A program made the position numbers and the translations under genes. Positions 12,549-24,431 of a DNA stretch of 64,000 nucleotides are shown here, piece after piece (the stretch's first letter is position 1; each line of letters opens with the position of its first letter). The DNA comes from Callorhinus ursinus (Eukaryota > Chordata > Mammalia > Carnivora > Otariidae): NCBI RefSeq assembly GCF_003265705.1, contig NW_020312817.1, forward strand, positions 45,821,113 through 45,885,112, given 5' to 3'. The notes under the pieces are model-generated. The model was given only the letters and a program-made list of their open reading frames with translations, was not told the DNA's origin and searched no databases.

Positions 12549-12739
12549 GGTGCCTGGGTAGCTCAGTCGTTAAGCGTCTGCCTTCGGCTCAGGTCATGAT
12601 CCCAGGGTCCTGGGATCGAGCCCCACATCGGGCTCCCTGCTCGGCGGGAAGCCTGCTTCTCCCTCTCCCACTCCCCCTGCTTGTGTTCCCTCTCTCGCTG
12701 TCTCTCTCTGTCAAATAAATAAATAAAATCTTAAAAAAA
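12549..12739 (+). mobile_element. Can-SINE, forward orientation, near-consensus
   Basis: Full-length copy: tRNA-derived head with Pol III-like A-box and B-box regions, CT-rich middle, AAATAAATAAAATC tail and short poly(A). The 16-bp duplication aatacatttttccagg flanks it perfectly at 12533-12548 and 12740-12755. It lies 63 bp from an inverted copy, so a transcript crossing both could fold into a long hairpin. Confidence 0.96.
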
Positions 12740-12802
12740 AATACATTTTTCCAGGTGAGTTGAAAATCATACCATTATTCGATTATTCAACAAATATTTA
12801 TT

Positions 12803-12998
12803 TATTTTTAAATATTTTATTTATTTATTTGACAGAGAGAGAGATAGCAAGGGCAGGAACACAAGCAGGGGGAGTGGAAGAGGGAGAAGCAGGCTTCCTG
12901 CTGAGCAGGGAGTCCGACGCAGGGCTCGATCCCAGGACCCTGGGATCATGACCTGAGCCAAAGGCAGACGCTTAATGACTGAGCCACACAGGCACCCC
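12803..12998 (-). mobile_element. Can-SINE, reverse orientation, with perfect TSD
   Basis: Antisense near-consensus copy with the 17-bp duplication ttcaacaaatatttatt at 12786-12802 and 12999-13015. It inserted into the tail of an old L2-like repeat (TTCAACAAATATTTATTGAG is the antisense L2 end). It forms an inverted pair with the forward copy ending at 12739. Confidence 0.96.
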
Positions 12999-13015
12999 TT
13001 CAACAAATATTTATT

Positions 13016-13760
13016 GAGTGCATACTATGGAAATAACTGGTCTAGTGCTTGAGATCTTTGGTGAACAAAACAGATGAAGATCCATGAACTGCTGCTTATA
13101 TTTAAGAAGTAAGAGTGAGCCAATAAATCACGCATACATATAATATGTCAGAGGGTAATATATGCTATAGAAAAAGAAATAGAGCAAGTAAAAGTGACTG
13201 GAAATGCTAGCATCAGGAAGCAGAGTGTAGTATTAAGAAGGTCAAAGTCATGGCTCATTGAAAAAGGAAAATTGAGCAGAAACATGAAGGGAGTGAGGAA
13301 GATAAGACTGTGGTCCTATGAAGGAAAAACATTTTAGGCAGAGGTAGTAAATTGTGCAAAGACCGAAAAACAGGTGTAAAAATTTTTTTGAAAAAATTTT
13401 TTTTTAGATTTTATGTGACAGAGAGAGAGAGAGAGAGCATAAGCAGGGGGAGCAGCAGAGCAGGAGGGAGAAGCAGACTCCCCGCTGAGCAGGGAGCCCA
13501 ATGCCAGGCTTGATCCTAGGACCCTGGGATCATGACCTGAGCTGAAGGCAGACACTTAATCGACTGAGCCACCCAGACACCCACAAGTGTAAAAATTTTT
13601 TAAATGAAAATTCTCTGGTGGAAAGGATCATTTTAGTTATTCCCTTAACAGATCATAAGGAGGCAAGGTTAGAAATGGCGAGACTGGTTGAGAAGTGATC
13701 GTAATAATCCAGAAAAGAGATCTTGAGAACTGGTTTAACTAAAAATAAATATTGATAGCT
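13016..13760 (-). repeat. Old L2-like remnant, reverse orientation, split by a Can-SINE
   Basis: Plus-strand order matches a common antisense LINE-2-type repeat: 'caacaaatatttattgag', 'gtgaacaaaacagatgaaga', 'atatgctatagaaaaagaaa', 'cattttaggcagagg', 'gtgcaaagaccg', and after the SINE 'aagtgatcgtaataatccag'. The family name is uncertain but the syntax recurs elsewhere in this window (36205-36370 and 57480-59050). Confidence 0.45.
13390..13584 (-). mobile_element. Can-SINE, reverse orientation
   Basis: Antisense copy with a GA-rich body and the tRNA head at the right end. The flanking duplication is aggtgtaaaaattttttt (13372-13389) and aagtgtaaaaatttttt (13585-13601), with a mismatch. It interrupts an older L2-like repeat. 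Confidence 0.94.
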
Positions 13761-14097
13761 AGGGGGAAAAAAAGAAATTGCAAAGGAAGATTTGTCCATG
13801 AATCAATAGAGTTGATCAGGCTTAATATGAAGTAAGCATAATGGCATCAGCCCCTTTTCAGCTAAATTCAACCACACTGACTGGGGTTTATAAAATAAAA
13901 ACAGAGATCTGAATGCCTCATTCAGCATCCAAGGCAAAAAAGTGTGAATGTGGCTGTTTTTCATTAAGGTTCTCTTCTTAAGGTGATAAAAACTGCCTAA
14001 TTAGTAGTTTGATTTAAGGACAGGATTTTGCAAATTGACAGGCTTCATCTTGAAACAAATTAATTGAGTATACAAAACAGATCAAATCTGCTCTTAT

Positions 14098-14330
14098 CTA
14101 GTTTTGGAGTTGAGAAACAAACTCTGCAATCATGCACGAGAAGCTTTTTACCACTTTGCTGAGCTGCTTCCCCCTCACCCCATTTTTGAGTCTTTTCCTT
14201 TTTGTCACTGCTATGATGAAGGCATCTCCAACCTGGTAGGTATGTGCTATGGAAAGGCCCTCAATTACAAACAGGCCCTCAATTACTATGACATGTATTC
14301 TGACCGCACAAAAATCCCTTCTCAATAGGA
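14098..14330 (+). other. Unidentified ORF of about 74 codons; possible retrocopy or chance ORF
   Basis: I do not recognise this sequence. From 14104 the plus strand is open for 74 codons and then reaches TAG. Its composition is richer in GC than its neighbours. The predicted peptide includes FESFPFCHCYDEG and a duplicated segment: GGCCCTCAATTAC occurs twice, 18 bases apart, near 14257 and 14275. The minus strand is also open over the same interval (92 codons, 14098-14376). There is no poly(A), target-site duplication or convincing splice context. It could be a decayed retrocopy of a cellular mRNA in either orientation, or chance. Confidence 0.2.
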
Positions 14331-14399
14331 AGGGCACTTTGTACTCTACAACAGAAAATAGTTTATCAGCTTCCATGAGATATTTATAAAAATTACTAT

Positions 14400-15195
14400 T
14401 AATTCATAAAGGAACTGTCTAAAAAGAAAAAAAGAATTATATACATCATGCTCACTGATCCAAATTCAAATTCTATTAAATTTGAAATTCTATTAAATTT
14501 AAAAACCCTGAACTAACCAATAATTATGAAAGTAATTAAGAAGGTTGCCAAATAACTAATCTCCTATTGCCCAAAATGCCAGACCAATACAATTTCATGG
14601 GGGAAATCATTCATATTCCACTTAAAATAAAACATGGAAAGAACTTGCCCAAAAATTTTTACCAGAGATAACATAGCACCCCAGTCCAACCCCAACAAAA
14701 ATAAAACCACAATGCTTTATTGAGAGATATAAAATAATAACTGTGTAAATGGAGAAGTGATTCATATATTTCTATAGAATTGCTCACTCTAGAAAAGATG
14801 TTACTCCTTACATGACTTATATTTTGTTATAAAAAGTACAGTAATATTAGAGAATTTGCACCAAATCACTATGAGAACATTTATAATTACAAATACATGA
14901 GAGCTGTAAGAAAGCATTTGAAAAAGAATCATAATGGTGCGAGATTAGCTTCATAAGACAACAAAATATATTATAAAACCACAGTAAATGTATAGGTATG
15001 CTATTGGTGCCAAAGTAAATAGGTGGATAAGTGAATCCAAATTGAAAATAAAAATATAGAAAAATTACTTTGTATTCTTATAAACTCTACTATATAAGGT
15101 AGATGACCCTTAAAATTAGTGGTTAAGGAATGTGGTTAAAGCCTAACATATTTACTATATGACCCTTTACAGAAAAGTATTTGCAAACCAAAATG
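14400..15195 (+). mobile_element. Old L1 ORF2 fragment
   Basis: Degraded words of the L1 ORF2 3' half appear in order: 'caatgctttattgagagata' near 14711, 'tttgaaaaagaatcataatgg' near 14918, 'ttataaaaccacagtaaatg' near 14972, 'ggtatgctattggtgccaaag' near 14996. All frames are closed. It is a 5'- and 3'-truncated ancient L1M copy. Confidence 0.65.
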
Positions 15196-17940
15196 TTGTG
15201 ACTATCAATGGTGATGGGATTTCAGATGATGAACATATATTTCTTTTTGCTTACATATAAGACAATTATATATGGAGATATTTCCTTGGATAACTACTTT
15301 TAAAATGGAGAAAATTAACTAGCTAAGTTCCATTTAAAATTGGAAAGACTTAGCTAAAATTTGATTTTTATAAAACTGAAAAAAATCCTACTTGCTTTTG
15401 TGCATATATTAGCACACAGTGGAAGTGTATCTTGGAGTTGTACAACTAAATGTGTCATGTGAACAGTGGCAACAACAACAAAATCTTTGTAGTTCCAGCT
15501 ACATGTATTTAATATAAGTACTATTTGCAAAGAATTTATGGGAATCTTGAGTCTTTGAAGAGTAGAAAATACATCATCTCAGGTCTATTTGAAATAGTTT
15601 TGTTTTCAGGTTGTCCTACTTAGATTGTCCTAATGCTTATGGTTGGCAGATGCCTCTGAAGTCAAGATGTGTTTGAAATTCCTATCTATAGAGGCTCTCT
15701 TTTTGAAGAGATTAGGATTCTACCCAGACACCAAAAGATTTGCAATGACAACTTGAGAAATTTTATATTATAGCACTGGCTGGCAAGAGAAAAGAGAGAC
15801 CAGCCAAAGATAGCATCTGGTTGATTTGGTCTAGATTATGCTTGTTAGTTACATTGATTGCTCTTGTTCCAAATCCTTTCTAAGTGGTCTTACAATCTTT
15901 CCTTAAATTCCTAAGGGAAGCTCTCTATTGGGAAGGAGATGGACTGACAGCCTAACATTCATATGGTTATATTTCTTATTATGAACAATAATAGTCAAGA
16001 TTCTGAAAATCTCACATGAGTTTTGATACAGTGAAACCATTTTCTCTCAGGGTAATGTGTTTCCACAATTGAGAAGTGGAGGAAAAACTCCTAAATTCAG
16101 AGTTAATTACAACCTTAAGTCTCTCCTGATCATTAAGATATAGTCAGTGCAGAGGGGTGACAATGTGTTGTCATTCTAGAATATAAAATTAAGGTCACCT
16201 TCCCATAGTTAAATTCATTAGGTCAATGCCTAATGGGTGGACATTTCCAGCACCCACCTGAAACGACTAGCATACCAACTTGCTTGTGCCATAATTAGAG
16301 ATTTTAATTAATATAAAAATTGTAGCTTTAGAATGGGGTAGGAAGAATAGAAAAATGGGATTTGGAGAGAAAAAAAAACATAATAGTTTGTCCTTAGAAT
16401 TACATCATGGAACATATGCTAAATTTCATGGAAATGAGCAATCCCATCATTGTAGGCCTGAGCTGGTAAACAAATTTCATTTCTAAGTAATCTTTTGAGG
16501 AGCAGTATTATTAGGAATGACTGTCAGGCTCCTTCCCCGCTCCCTGAGAAAGCACACTTTGATTGATTAGTAGTATTGCCAGAGTTTGGGGGAGGGTAGC
16601 TCACAAACCATGTATTTGCTAACTGTCCATGCAGGTAAAATATGTATTTCTTATGATTAGTTCCACTTCCCAACTGTTCTGGGTTTTGGGGGGTGGTTGG
16701 TTGTTTGTTTCTGTTTTTATTTTCCCTCCATAAATAACAGTGTGAGGACTGATTCTGGCGCCTGAGAAATCAAATTAGTTGGAAAAATAATAATGAAGAA
16801 AGGGGATATGAGGATGCTGTTCTCAGAATAAATTATCTCCCTGTACATCCCACTCATGCCCAAATTAAGGACTGAATGTTATCAAGGTGTTGTATTTACT
16901 GCTCTCCTAGCTCAGAGAGTAATCTGAACAAGTCTGTTCAACCCCAGCTTGGTCAAGTGGTGAAGCTTTGTTGTGTTTTTTTTTTTTTTTTTTCATTCCA
17001 CTCTCTAGTTCCTGAGTGGACTGCTGGCCAGTCTGTCTCTTGTTGGGTGAAGAAGAAGATGCTAGGGCTTAGAGGACATTTGTCCCCTCCCCTTTATCAA
17101 GGGCCAAGGTTTCCCTACTTCTTCCTCTTCTGTGTGGTCTCTTTACTTGCTTTCACTTACTTATGAGGTAAGTGAATTCTACCTATCAACATGGGCTGGG
17201 TGGAAAAGGCCAGTGGGGTACAAGACAGTTGTATCTCCAGAGGGTAAGGGGAATTATACACTAAACACAACTAGCATAAAACGCCACAACACAAGCAGCT
17301 ATCAAAATGTGCACTGAGGTACTCCAGGTCCCATAGAAAATTCTAGGGGCAATACAGAATATTTTAGAATTTCAAGTGAAACACAATACTTGCCATAAGT
17401 CAAAGCCATCCCAACTATCAGATTGAAATAGTTATCAGTTTCAATATTAGATTGTGCAACATTACTTTCAATGGCTTCCTGTCTTTCTTAAACTGTTTTT
17501 TGTTTGTTTTTATGGATGCAGCAATTAAAAGCAAGCCCTGTGTGAAAATCAATAAGGAATGGGAAATGAGAGTGGTAATGTCCAATCAGATTCCAAGATC
17601 TAAGAAGCTGTGCAGTGCTCAGTAGACATATACTTTTATCAGTAAGTAACTATAGTTATATAAGAATGAAATAAAAATATTATTTTTCCTTTCATTTATG
17701 TGAATTGGTTTTTCCTTCACTTTCTGTGTAATATTTTTTTCAAACAGCTATTAAGTTGTTAACATATGAATACCTATTAAATTATTTGGACCTAACTTCC
17801 TAATACATAGGACTCTTGGGTTTTGTGTGTGTATGTTAGGCTTTCCAGGAAGCAATTACTGAGACACCAAGGGCATCATGAATAAAGAAAGATTGGAGAT
17901 ATCTATATACCTGTATCATACTATCAACCTCATTTATACT
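15196..17940. other. Unassigned stretch
   Basis: No gene is supported. The frame at 16876-17166 (96 codons) crosses a T run at 16977-16994 and is low-complexity in part. I see no clear repeat in most of it. The interval contains short G- and T-rich words near 16683-16720. Confidence 0.4.
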
Positions 17941-17941
17941 A

Positions 17942-18050
17942 TTTTCTCCTTTCTTCCTTCCTTTTCTCTTTCTTCCCTTCCTTCTCTCCCTCTCTCCCTC
18001 CCTCCCTTCCCTTCCCCTTCCCTTCCCCTTCTTTTCTTCCTTCCTTCCAT
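17942..18050 (+). repeat. Polypyrimidine tract (TTCC/CCTT)n, about 109 bp
   Basis: Almost uninterrupted C and T on the plus strand, built of TTCC, CCTT and CCCTT words. It includes mirror-symmetric segments such as CCTTCCCCTTCCCTTCCCC. Such tracts can form triplex (H-DNA) structures and vary in length. The minus-strand ORF of Lys, Arg and Gly residues read across it is an artefact. Confidence 0.9.
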
Positions 18051-18299
18051 ATGAATTTGTCTAGCTTTATTCTCTTTCTCAGAGTTCTAGCAGGCCAGCT
18101 AGCTATGCACAAGCGTAGGTTTCTGAAGTATGATAAGTCTGCTGGTGTTACTTGTGGTCCACACTGTCCAGCTGACCATGGTAACACTGCCTGTAGCAGG
18201 TCCTATTTCAGAAGAAACCTACTATGATCTACAACACATAGCACAGCATGCACTCAGTAAGTACTTTTCGGTAGACATGTATTTGTTAAATGATTTTTA

Positions 18300-18483
18300 T
18301 TTTATTTATTTATTTGACAGAGAGAGACACAGCAAGAGAGGGAACACAAGCAGGGGGAGTGGGAGAGGGAGAAGCAGGCTTCCCGCTGAGCAGGGAGCCT
18401 GATGCGGGGCTCGATCCCAGGACCTTGGGATCATGACCTGAGCCGAAGTCAGATGCTTAATGACTGAGCCACCCAGGCGCCCC
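18300..18483 (-). mobile_element. Can-SINE, reverse orientation, with perfect TSD
   Basis: Near-consensus antisense copy. The 16-bp duplication tgttaaatgattttta is exact at 18284-18299 and 18484-18499, indicating a young insertion. Confidence 0.96.
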
Positions 18484-18499
18484 TGTTAAATGATTTTTA

Positions 18500-18754
18500 A
18501 ATTAAATGTAAGGTATCCAGAAAAAAAAAAAAAAACAGGTTAGTACATTTTTCTTTACAATAATGAGTCTTGGATCTTTCTAGCATTTTTTCCTTCTCAT
18601 TCTACTGATTTGAAAGAGGAAAGGGTCAGTGTTCCCTCCCCTATTACAGTCCTTCCCTTTATTTTGTTCCCTTGAGATCAAGATGTACCCATGCCTGTGG
18701 CTAATGCCTGCGTAGGTGCCAGAAGTGTTTAATTTACTATCATGTAATGTGGAA
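18500..18754. other. Unassigned spacer
   Basis: Short stretch with an A run near 18521-18535 and no other recognisable feature. Confidence 0.4.
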
Positions 18755-18922
18755 CTGGATAGGATTTTACAGACTGATTAGGTTCCTCCTTTTATTTTTT
18801 TGGTGAAACCTTACAAAGTTGAGTAGTTTGCTCATGGCCACTTGGATTCTTACTTTCAGAGCTGGGACATACACAAAGTTCCAATTTCCAGGCTGATACT
18901 CACTCAATTACACTGCCGTTGG
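18755..18922 (-). repeat. MIR SINE fragment, reverse orientation
   Basis: Antisense MIR words occur in order: 'aagttgagtagtttgctcatgg', 'ttcagagctgggac', 'gctgatactcactcaattacactgcc'. The match is diverged but the syntax is right. Confidence 0.6.
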
Positions 18923-19785
18923 TTTCTCAGCAAAATTTAAGCTCATTTCAGCCTTTTAAAAATTCTTGCAGTTGATCAGCCATAATTTCTTTCCTTCAAT
19001 TTGAAGCAGCTTATTGCTTCATGTTTGAGAGGAAGCCACTATTTCATCCTGAAGATAGTTCTTTTGTAATGGCAGGCTAACTAACTTTTCTCTTTGGGTT
19101 TAGGAAGTACTTGGGAAAGAGGGGTGCTGTGCACTATAAATATAAATGGTTATATTCTATTGAAACAAGCTATAGCATATCACATCTGATATTTTCCGTG
19201 ACTTTGCATATAGATAGTATGAATTAGGAAATGCACTTTTTTTGAACTCTACAGCTGTTCATAAAATTGTCACAGAAATTTGCATTTAAAATATACATAT
19301 AGGGAATTTGCACACATTTATGAAGCTCTCTGGAATCCTTAAGAGGTAGAATTTAATACCTGCCGGCAAATACTTGCCAGTTATATGCTAGGAAAAGAAT
19401 GAATAACTGATATATGTGAGCCTTGCTTAATTTGGGCTTCATGAGCTCTAATAATGGAGTGGACAGGGCATTGAATTTGATGGATGGTATTTCCATTAAA
19501 AAAATGGGATAAAAGTGTATTTTTTTCTGACAATATAAGAGTTAATAAAGTATCACTGGATCAAGGCTATTTTTATGATGCCAAACTAAGAAGTATATAA
19601 TAATCAAAATTAAAATAACTGGTCAGAAAATTAAGAATGGGATTGTTTAAATAAAAGGTATTGCTTAAATAATATATTTACATTTAAATTGACTTTTGTA
19701 GGCTATGGACTTTTGCACAAGTAAAACTTACTGAAATACTGCATTATTCCAAAGGGGGTTTAATTCTAAATAGTCAATTTTTGCT
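18923..19785. other. Unassigned AT-rich DNA
   Basis: I see no gene, RNA or confident repeat. Confidence 0.45.
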
Positions 19786-19789
19786 AAGA

Positions 19790-20235
19790 ATTTCATTCTT
19801 TTTACTAAAGTAGTGCATATTTATTGTGGATAATTTAGAAAATACAAAGAAATACTAAGGTAATTAATTAATGTTCTCATAATTCCACCATCTGGAGATA
19901 ATTTCCATTAACATTTTGTGTATCTTTTTGGATAAGGGTTTCAGTGAGAACATAAACATCCACCACTTCATTGTTAAAGGTTATATTGTATTATATTAAA
20001 TTGGTAAGCAATGGTTAAATGTTTTTCTCTTTGGGGGCATTTAGGATGTCTGCATGTTTTTGCTAACATGTTTTGATAAACACTTTTACACTTGTTCATT
20101 TGCACACCTTTCTCATTATTGGCTTAGGATAAATTCCCAGAAGTGGATTTTCTAGATTAAAACATTTGTACATTACTAAATCTTTGGACAAACATTTCTG
20201 TATTAACCTCTAGAAAGGTTGTATCAAATGTTCCA
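19790..20235. repeat. Probable old LINE-like remnant
   Basis: The words 'aatttagaaaatacaaagaaat', 'cataattccaccatctggagata', 'taggataaattcccagaagtgga' and 'ctagaaaggttgtatcaa' recur in old mammalian LINE-type repeats. The family and orientation are not assigned. Confidence 0.35.
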
Positions 20236-21590
20236 GAGATGTTTTTTTCCTCTATTTGGCCTAAAATTCTGAATACCTACTCACATCTTTACTGACATGA
20301 GGAAAAAAATGAATGGGAACCATAATATTTACTTTGTGTTTTAAATTACTTATGAGTCTTTACATTTTTGTGTGTGTTACTACAATATTTTAAAAAGCCA
20401 AAATGCATACAGATTACTGACAATATCCATGAGATAAGAATATACAAATGCTAATAATTTGTTATTTTGGTTATAGTTACACAGTTACATCTACGAATGT
20501 GTGGTGTATCTGTTTGTGTATGAAATAAAATCTTATATAGAATGTTGAATTTCCTCTTGTTCTCCTAAATCCCATTTCTCTAGCTTCATCTCCAGAAGCA
20601 ACCTTATATCACAAATTTGTTGTATATTATTCTAGTCCATGTTTTTAGTTCCAGGTGTTTTAAATTTTTTTTCTTCATTGGATTTTAAATAATGAACATG
20701 TATTCAGACAAAAGTCTAAGTTTCACTGCCTTTTTTTTTTTTTTTTAGTGTGCTAATGCTTCTTGCATCCATTATCCTTTATTTTTCATTAAGCTGGAAT
20801 TCATCCTTAGGTAATTCTTTTAGAGAAGAAGAGCTATGTTAGACAATGGAGTGTAGGCTCAATGCTGAATGAGAAGGATGACGTGGTGATCTCTGGGTTG
20901 TTTTCACTTTGTTCTACCCTGAAGCAGCCAACAGTCTGTGCAGAATACAAATGGAAAAAGAATCTAAGTGGACAGATGCAGTACCCCATTTTCTTCTTTA
21001 TATCTCACATAGGCCTTCCCCAAATTCAGTGGTCCTGACAGCCCATGTGGAGTGAAATGTTGCCACAGGCAGGGAAAGCATAGAACTGTGGGTTTCTTTC
21101 TTTCTTTTTTTCTTTTTTCTTGCTTTTTTTAAATCTGAAAATCATTAGCACCCAAAACAACTTTATTACTATTTGAGGGCACCCAATATTCATCCTTTTA
21201 TATTCCTCACTAAGAGGACCACAATTTTATTTGGATTGAACAATGTTCCAAGATAAACACGCATACTTCTCAGTCTCCTCTGAGAGGAATACAGCAATGA
21301 GAAAAAACAAACAAACAAACAAAAAACTAGACAAAAAGTAATGGACATTACTTGGAGGGCTTTGGGAAAACTCTTTTTAAGAGGTGGATGCGGCTTCTAT
21401 GTGCCTTTTCGTCCTGGACTTTTGACAGGCGTCTTGAAATCATACAAAGGACAGGGGTCACAACCTGAGGACAGCAGGTTGAGAAGCTAGACGTATTTCC
21501 AGATTCCTTTTGTGTAAGAAAAGATGCTTTAGGAGGGAGTAGTTAGGGGCATAAGAGGGCAGGAAAGAAGAAAGAGAGAGGGACAAAGGA
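20236..21590. other. Unassigned stretch with small low-complexity tracts
   Basis: Includes a T run at 20731-20746, a pyrimidine-rich segment near 21094-21131 and an (AAAC)n stretch at 21303-21327. No gene is supported. Confidence 0.45.
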
Positions 21591-21592
21591 AA

Positions 21593-21645
<53 letters not shown>
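21593..21645 (+). repeat. (AC)n microsatellite, about 26 units
   Basis: Uninterrupted ACAC dinucleotides. It is preceded by a purine-rich stretch (21565-21592). The Cys-Val repeat ORF on the minus strand is a translation of this tract. Confidence 0.97.
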
Positions 21646-21648
<3 letters not shown>

Positions 21649-21649
21649 A

Positions 21650-22718
21650 GTTTAAGGCATTATTTTGAGACATCTGAACCTCACGATTGAATACAACTTC
21701 TAATTGCCATGAGCATATAACATAATAATCCCACAATTTACGGACTATCACCCAGAAGGAATGTGTACTTTTCCCGGGCCTTAGAACTTTTCTTTTCCTA
21801 GCCCTGCTGAAGGCAGAGACCCCTTGCCTGCATTGGTGCTGTAGGCTCAGGTATGTTACCTGAATATGTCACAGGGAGCTTCCTGCAAACAGTGGCAGCC
21901 CTGGTCCAGCACAGACTGTGTTGCAGTGTAATGTCTGAGTGAGTGAAGGTCCAAACATATCTTTATTTAGACTCATTACTTGAACAACTGCTTAAATATG
22001 TGTAGAATAAACCTAGTTTCAAAATCACTTTCATGTATATTCAAGATATTACTTCATTTCTTGCAACCAGTCTTATGATTGTGAAGTCTGATTCTAGTCT
22101 GACTGTAGACTGTGAAAGCTTTTTAGCATTTTTTCAATATCACTATTTGGAAATTTTGCCATGATGTTTTTAGGTGAATACGTACTTTTTACATTTCTTT
22201 TTTTTCCATGACACTAAGTGGCTTTTTCCATAGGAAATATCATGCACTTTACTTCTGAGAAAATTTCTTTTATAATTTCTGTATTGCCTTGCCTTTTGTT
22301 TTCATTGTATATTTCCTCTATTGGTATTTATGACATTATCCTCAATGTCTCTTTTACGTTTCCCATGTTTTTTTTCCTATTTCATAGCATTCTAGGAAAA
22401 TTACATGGTACCAACTTCCAGTTCACCAATTTGTTCTCAAATGTACACATTTAATCATTTAGTACAACTTTTGAGTTTATTTAAATAATACTTCAATAAT
22501 CATATATTTTCATTGCCAAGATCTCTAATTTATACTTTCTAAAATAATCTCTTCTTGTGTTGTGGATACACTATCCTCTCTTGTACTTCTGAGTATTTTT
22601 AAAATTATACTTATTTTTAAGTCTCTTTTTGCTCACTCTCTTAACACAGCTGTTTTCTCAGGTGCTATTATTATTACTGATTTTCAATATCAGTATCATT
22701 CTACTTGATAAGCTGTTC
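21650..22718. other. Unassigned AT-rich DNA upstream of the L1
   Basis: No gene is visible. The right part (about 22100-22700) is T-rich and could be a decayed antisense LINE, but I cannot support a family. Confidence 0.4.
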
Positions 22719-22737
22719 TAAAATATTTGGTATTTCT

Positions 22738-24431
22738 GGCGGAGGAGCAAGACAGCAGAGGACTAGGAGATCTAAATTTCCGCTGGTCCCAGGAATTCAG
22801 CTAGATAGTTATCAAACCATTCAGAACACCTCAACAGGAGATCAAAGATAAGAATAGCAGCAACTCTCTGAACAGAAAAGCGACCATTTTCTGTAAGGTA
22901 GGATGGGCAGAGAAGTGAATCCCAGTTGATATTTGGGAAGATAGACCAAGGCGGGGAGGGAGCCTCCGTTAGCCAGGTCCTGGCAAGTGATAGAGCAGCA
23001 GAGCACAAAATTGGAACTTTTAGAAGTCTGCTCTGATGAGGGATGTCGCTCCAGTGGCTAAGTTGGGGGCAGAACCCTTGCTGGGACAATGTGGTCTCAG
23101 GATGGTCAGGGTCACAGAAAGACCAGGGGTGCCTGAGTGCGGCAGAGCTCCCAGGTGTCAGAGCAGGAAAGCCAGCTGCAAAGACAGAGGTTGCCAAACT
23201 GTGATCCGTGGCACAGTCGGGCCACTGCTCTTTGAGGAGGGACCCAACAAATGGCAGATCTCAGGAGACTCCCCTTCCTCCCCCGGGAGGAGGAGTGCGT
23301 GAGTGCACCACAGGAATCTGCTGGGTTTGAAGACTCCAAATGGGGTCGTGTGCGAGAGATAGAAACTGCTTGGTCACAGGCCGGAGTGCAGCTGGAGACC
23401 AGGGAGACAGGAGTGATTGACTGCTTTTCTCTGGGGACTCACTGAGGAGTGGGGCCCCGAGCTTTCTCGGCTCCTCTGGGAAGAGAGATTGAGAGGCCAC
23501 CATTTTCACTCTCGTCCTCCAAAGCTGTACCGAAAGCTTGCAGGGAACAAAAGCTCCCGAGAGCAAACCCAAGCAAATTACTTAGCCTGGCCCCTGGCAA
23601 GGGCGGGGCAATTCCACCTGGGGCAAAGACATTTGAGAATCACTGCAATAGGCCCCTCCCCCAAAAGATCAGCAAGAACATCTTGCCAAGACCAAGTTTA
23701 CCAATTAATGAGGACAGCAAAACCCCAATGCTAGGGGAATAGAGCACATAGAAATCATGGTTTTTTTCCAATGTTGCTTTAGTCTTTCAAAGTTAATTTT
23801 TTAAATTTTCTTTTTTTTTCTATTTTTTTAGTTGAATTTTTCTTCTTTCCTTTTTCAACCAACATCTTACCAATTCCTTTTTTAAAATCTTTAATTTTTC
23901 ATTTTTACAGTCATAGTCTATCTCTTTGTTGTATTTAATCTTATTTTTTTGTATATATATATAAGTTTTTCTTTCAAATTTTGGGATACAGTTTCTTCTA
24001 ACAGACCAAAATATACCCTAAATCTAGTGTATGATGTTGTCCTAGTTTCCCACCTGATCACATTTTCTTTTTTTTTCCCATTCTTTTTTCAACCAACTTC
24101 TTATCAATTCCTTTTTTAAAATCTTTTTAATTTTCATGTTTATAGTCATATTCCATTCCCTTCATATTTACCCTTTATATATATAAGTTTTTCTTTCTTT
24201 AAAATTTGGGAGGCAATTTCTTCTAAGAGACCAAAATACACCCTAAATCTAGTGTGTGGCTCTGGTATATTCCCCAGCCTGATCATATTTTTTTCTTTTT
24301 TTCCCTTTCTTTACCCGCAGTTTTGGGTCTCCTCTGATTTGTTCAGTGTATATTTTTCTGGGGTTGTTGCTACCCTTTTAGCATTTTTTTAGCATTTTGT
24401 TCTCTCATTCATCTATTCTCCTCTGGACAAA
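22738..24431 (+). promoter_or_regulatory. L1 5' UTR (presumed internal promoter)
   Basis: About 1.7 kb precedes ORF1. The first kilobase is GC- and CpG-richer than the rest of the window, and the distal ~600 bp is T-rich. In L1 families this region carries the internal Pol II promoter. That role is known of the family, not shown here. Several overlapping ORFs of 64-141 codons on both strands (22772-23742) are by-products of the GC-rich composition. The T-rich part contains a ~230-bp tandem duplication. Confidence 0.85.
23848..24300 (+). repeat. ~230-bp tandem duplication within the L1 5' UTR
   Basis: Two diverged copies lie head to tail. Each contains 'caaccaac.tctta.caattcc', 'ttttttaaaatctt', 'tatatataagtttttctttc', 'tttcttcta' and 'ccctaaatctagtgt', ending near 'cctgatca'. 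The repeat distance is about 234 bases at the left markers (23857 and 24091) and about 225 at the right (24056 and 24281). This resembles the monomer duplications that L1 promoters acquire in some lineages. Confidence 0.85.

Noticed and set aside
12549..12620. tRNA gene
   Set aside because: The tRNA-like segment is the head of a Can-SINE with SINE body, tail and target-site duplication.
17939..18187. Lys/Arg/Glu/Gly-rich minus-strand ORF
   Set aside because: It reads across the polypyrimidine tract; low-complexity artefact.
21458..21643. ORF with a long Cys-Val repeat
   Set aside because: It is a translation of the (AC)n microsatellite.
22772..23742. Cluster of ORFs of 64-141 codons on both strands
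   Set aside because: They lie in the GC-rich L1 5' UTR. Overlapping frames on both strands are expected there by chance.
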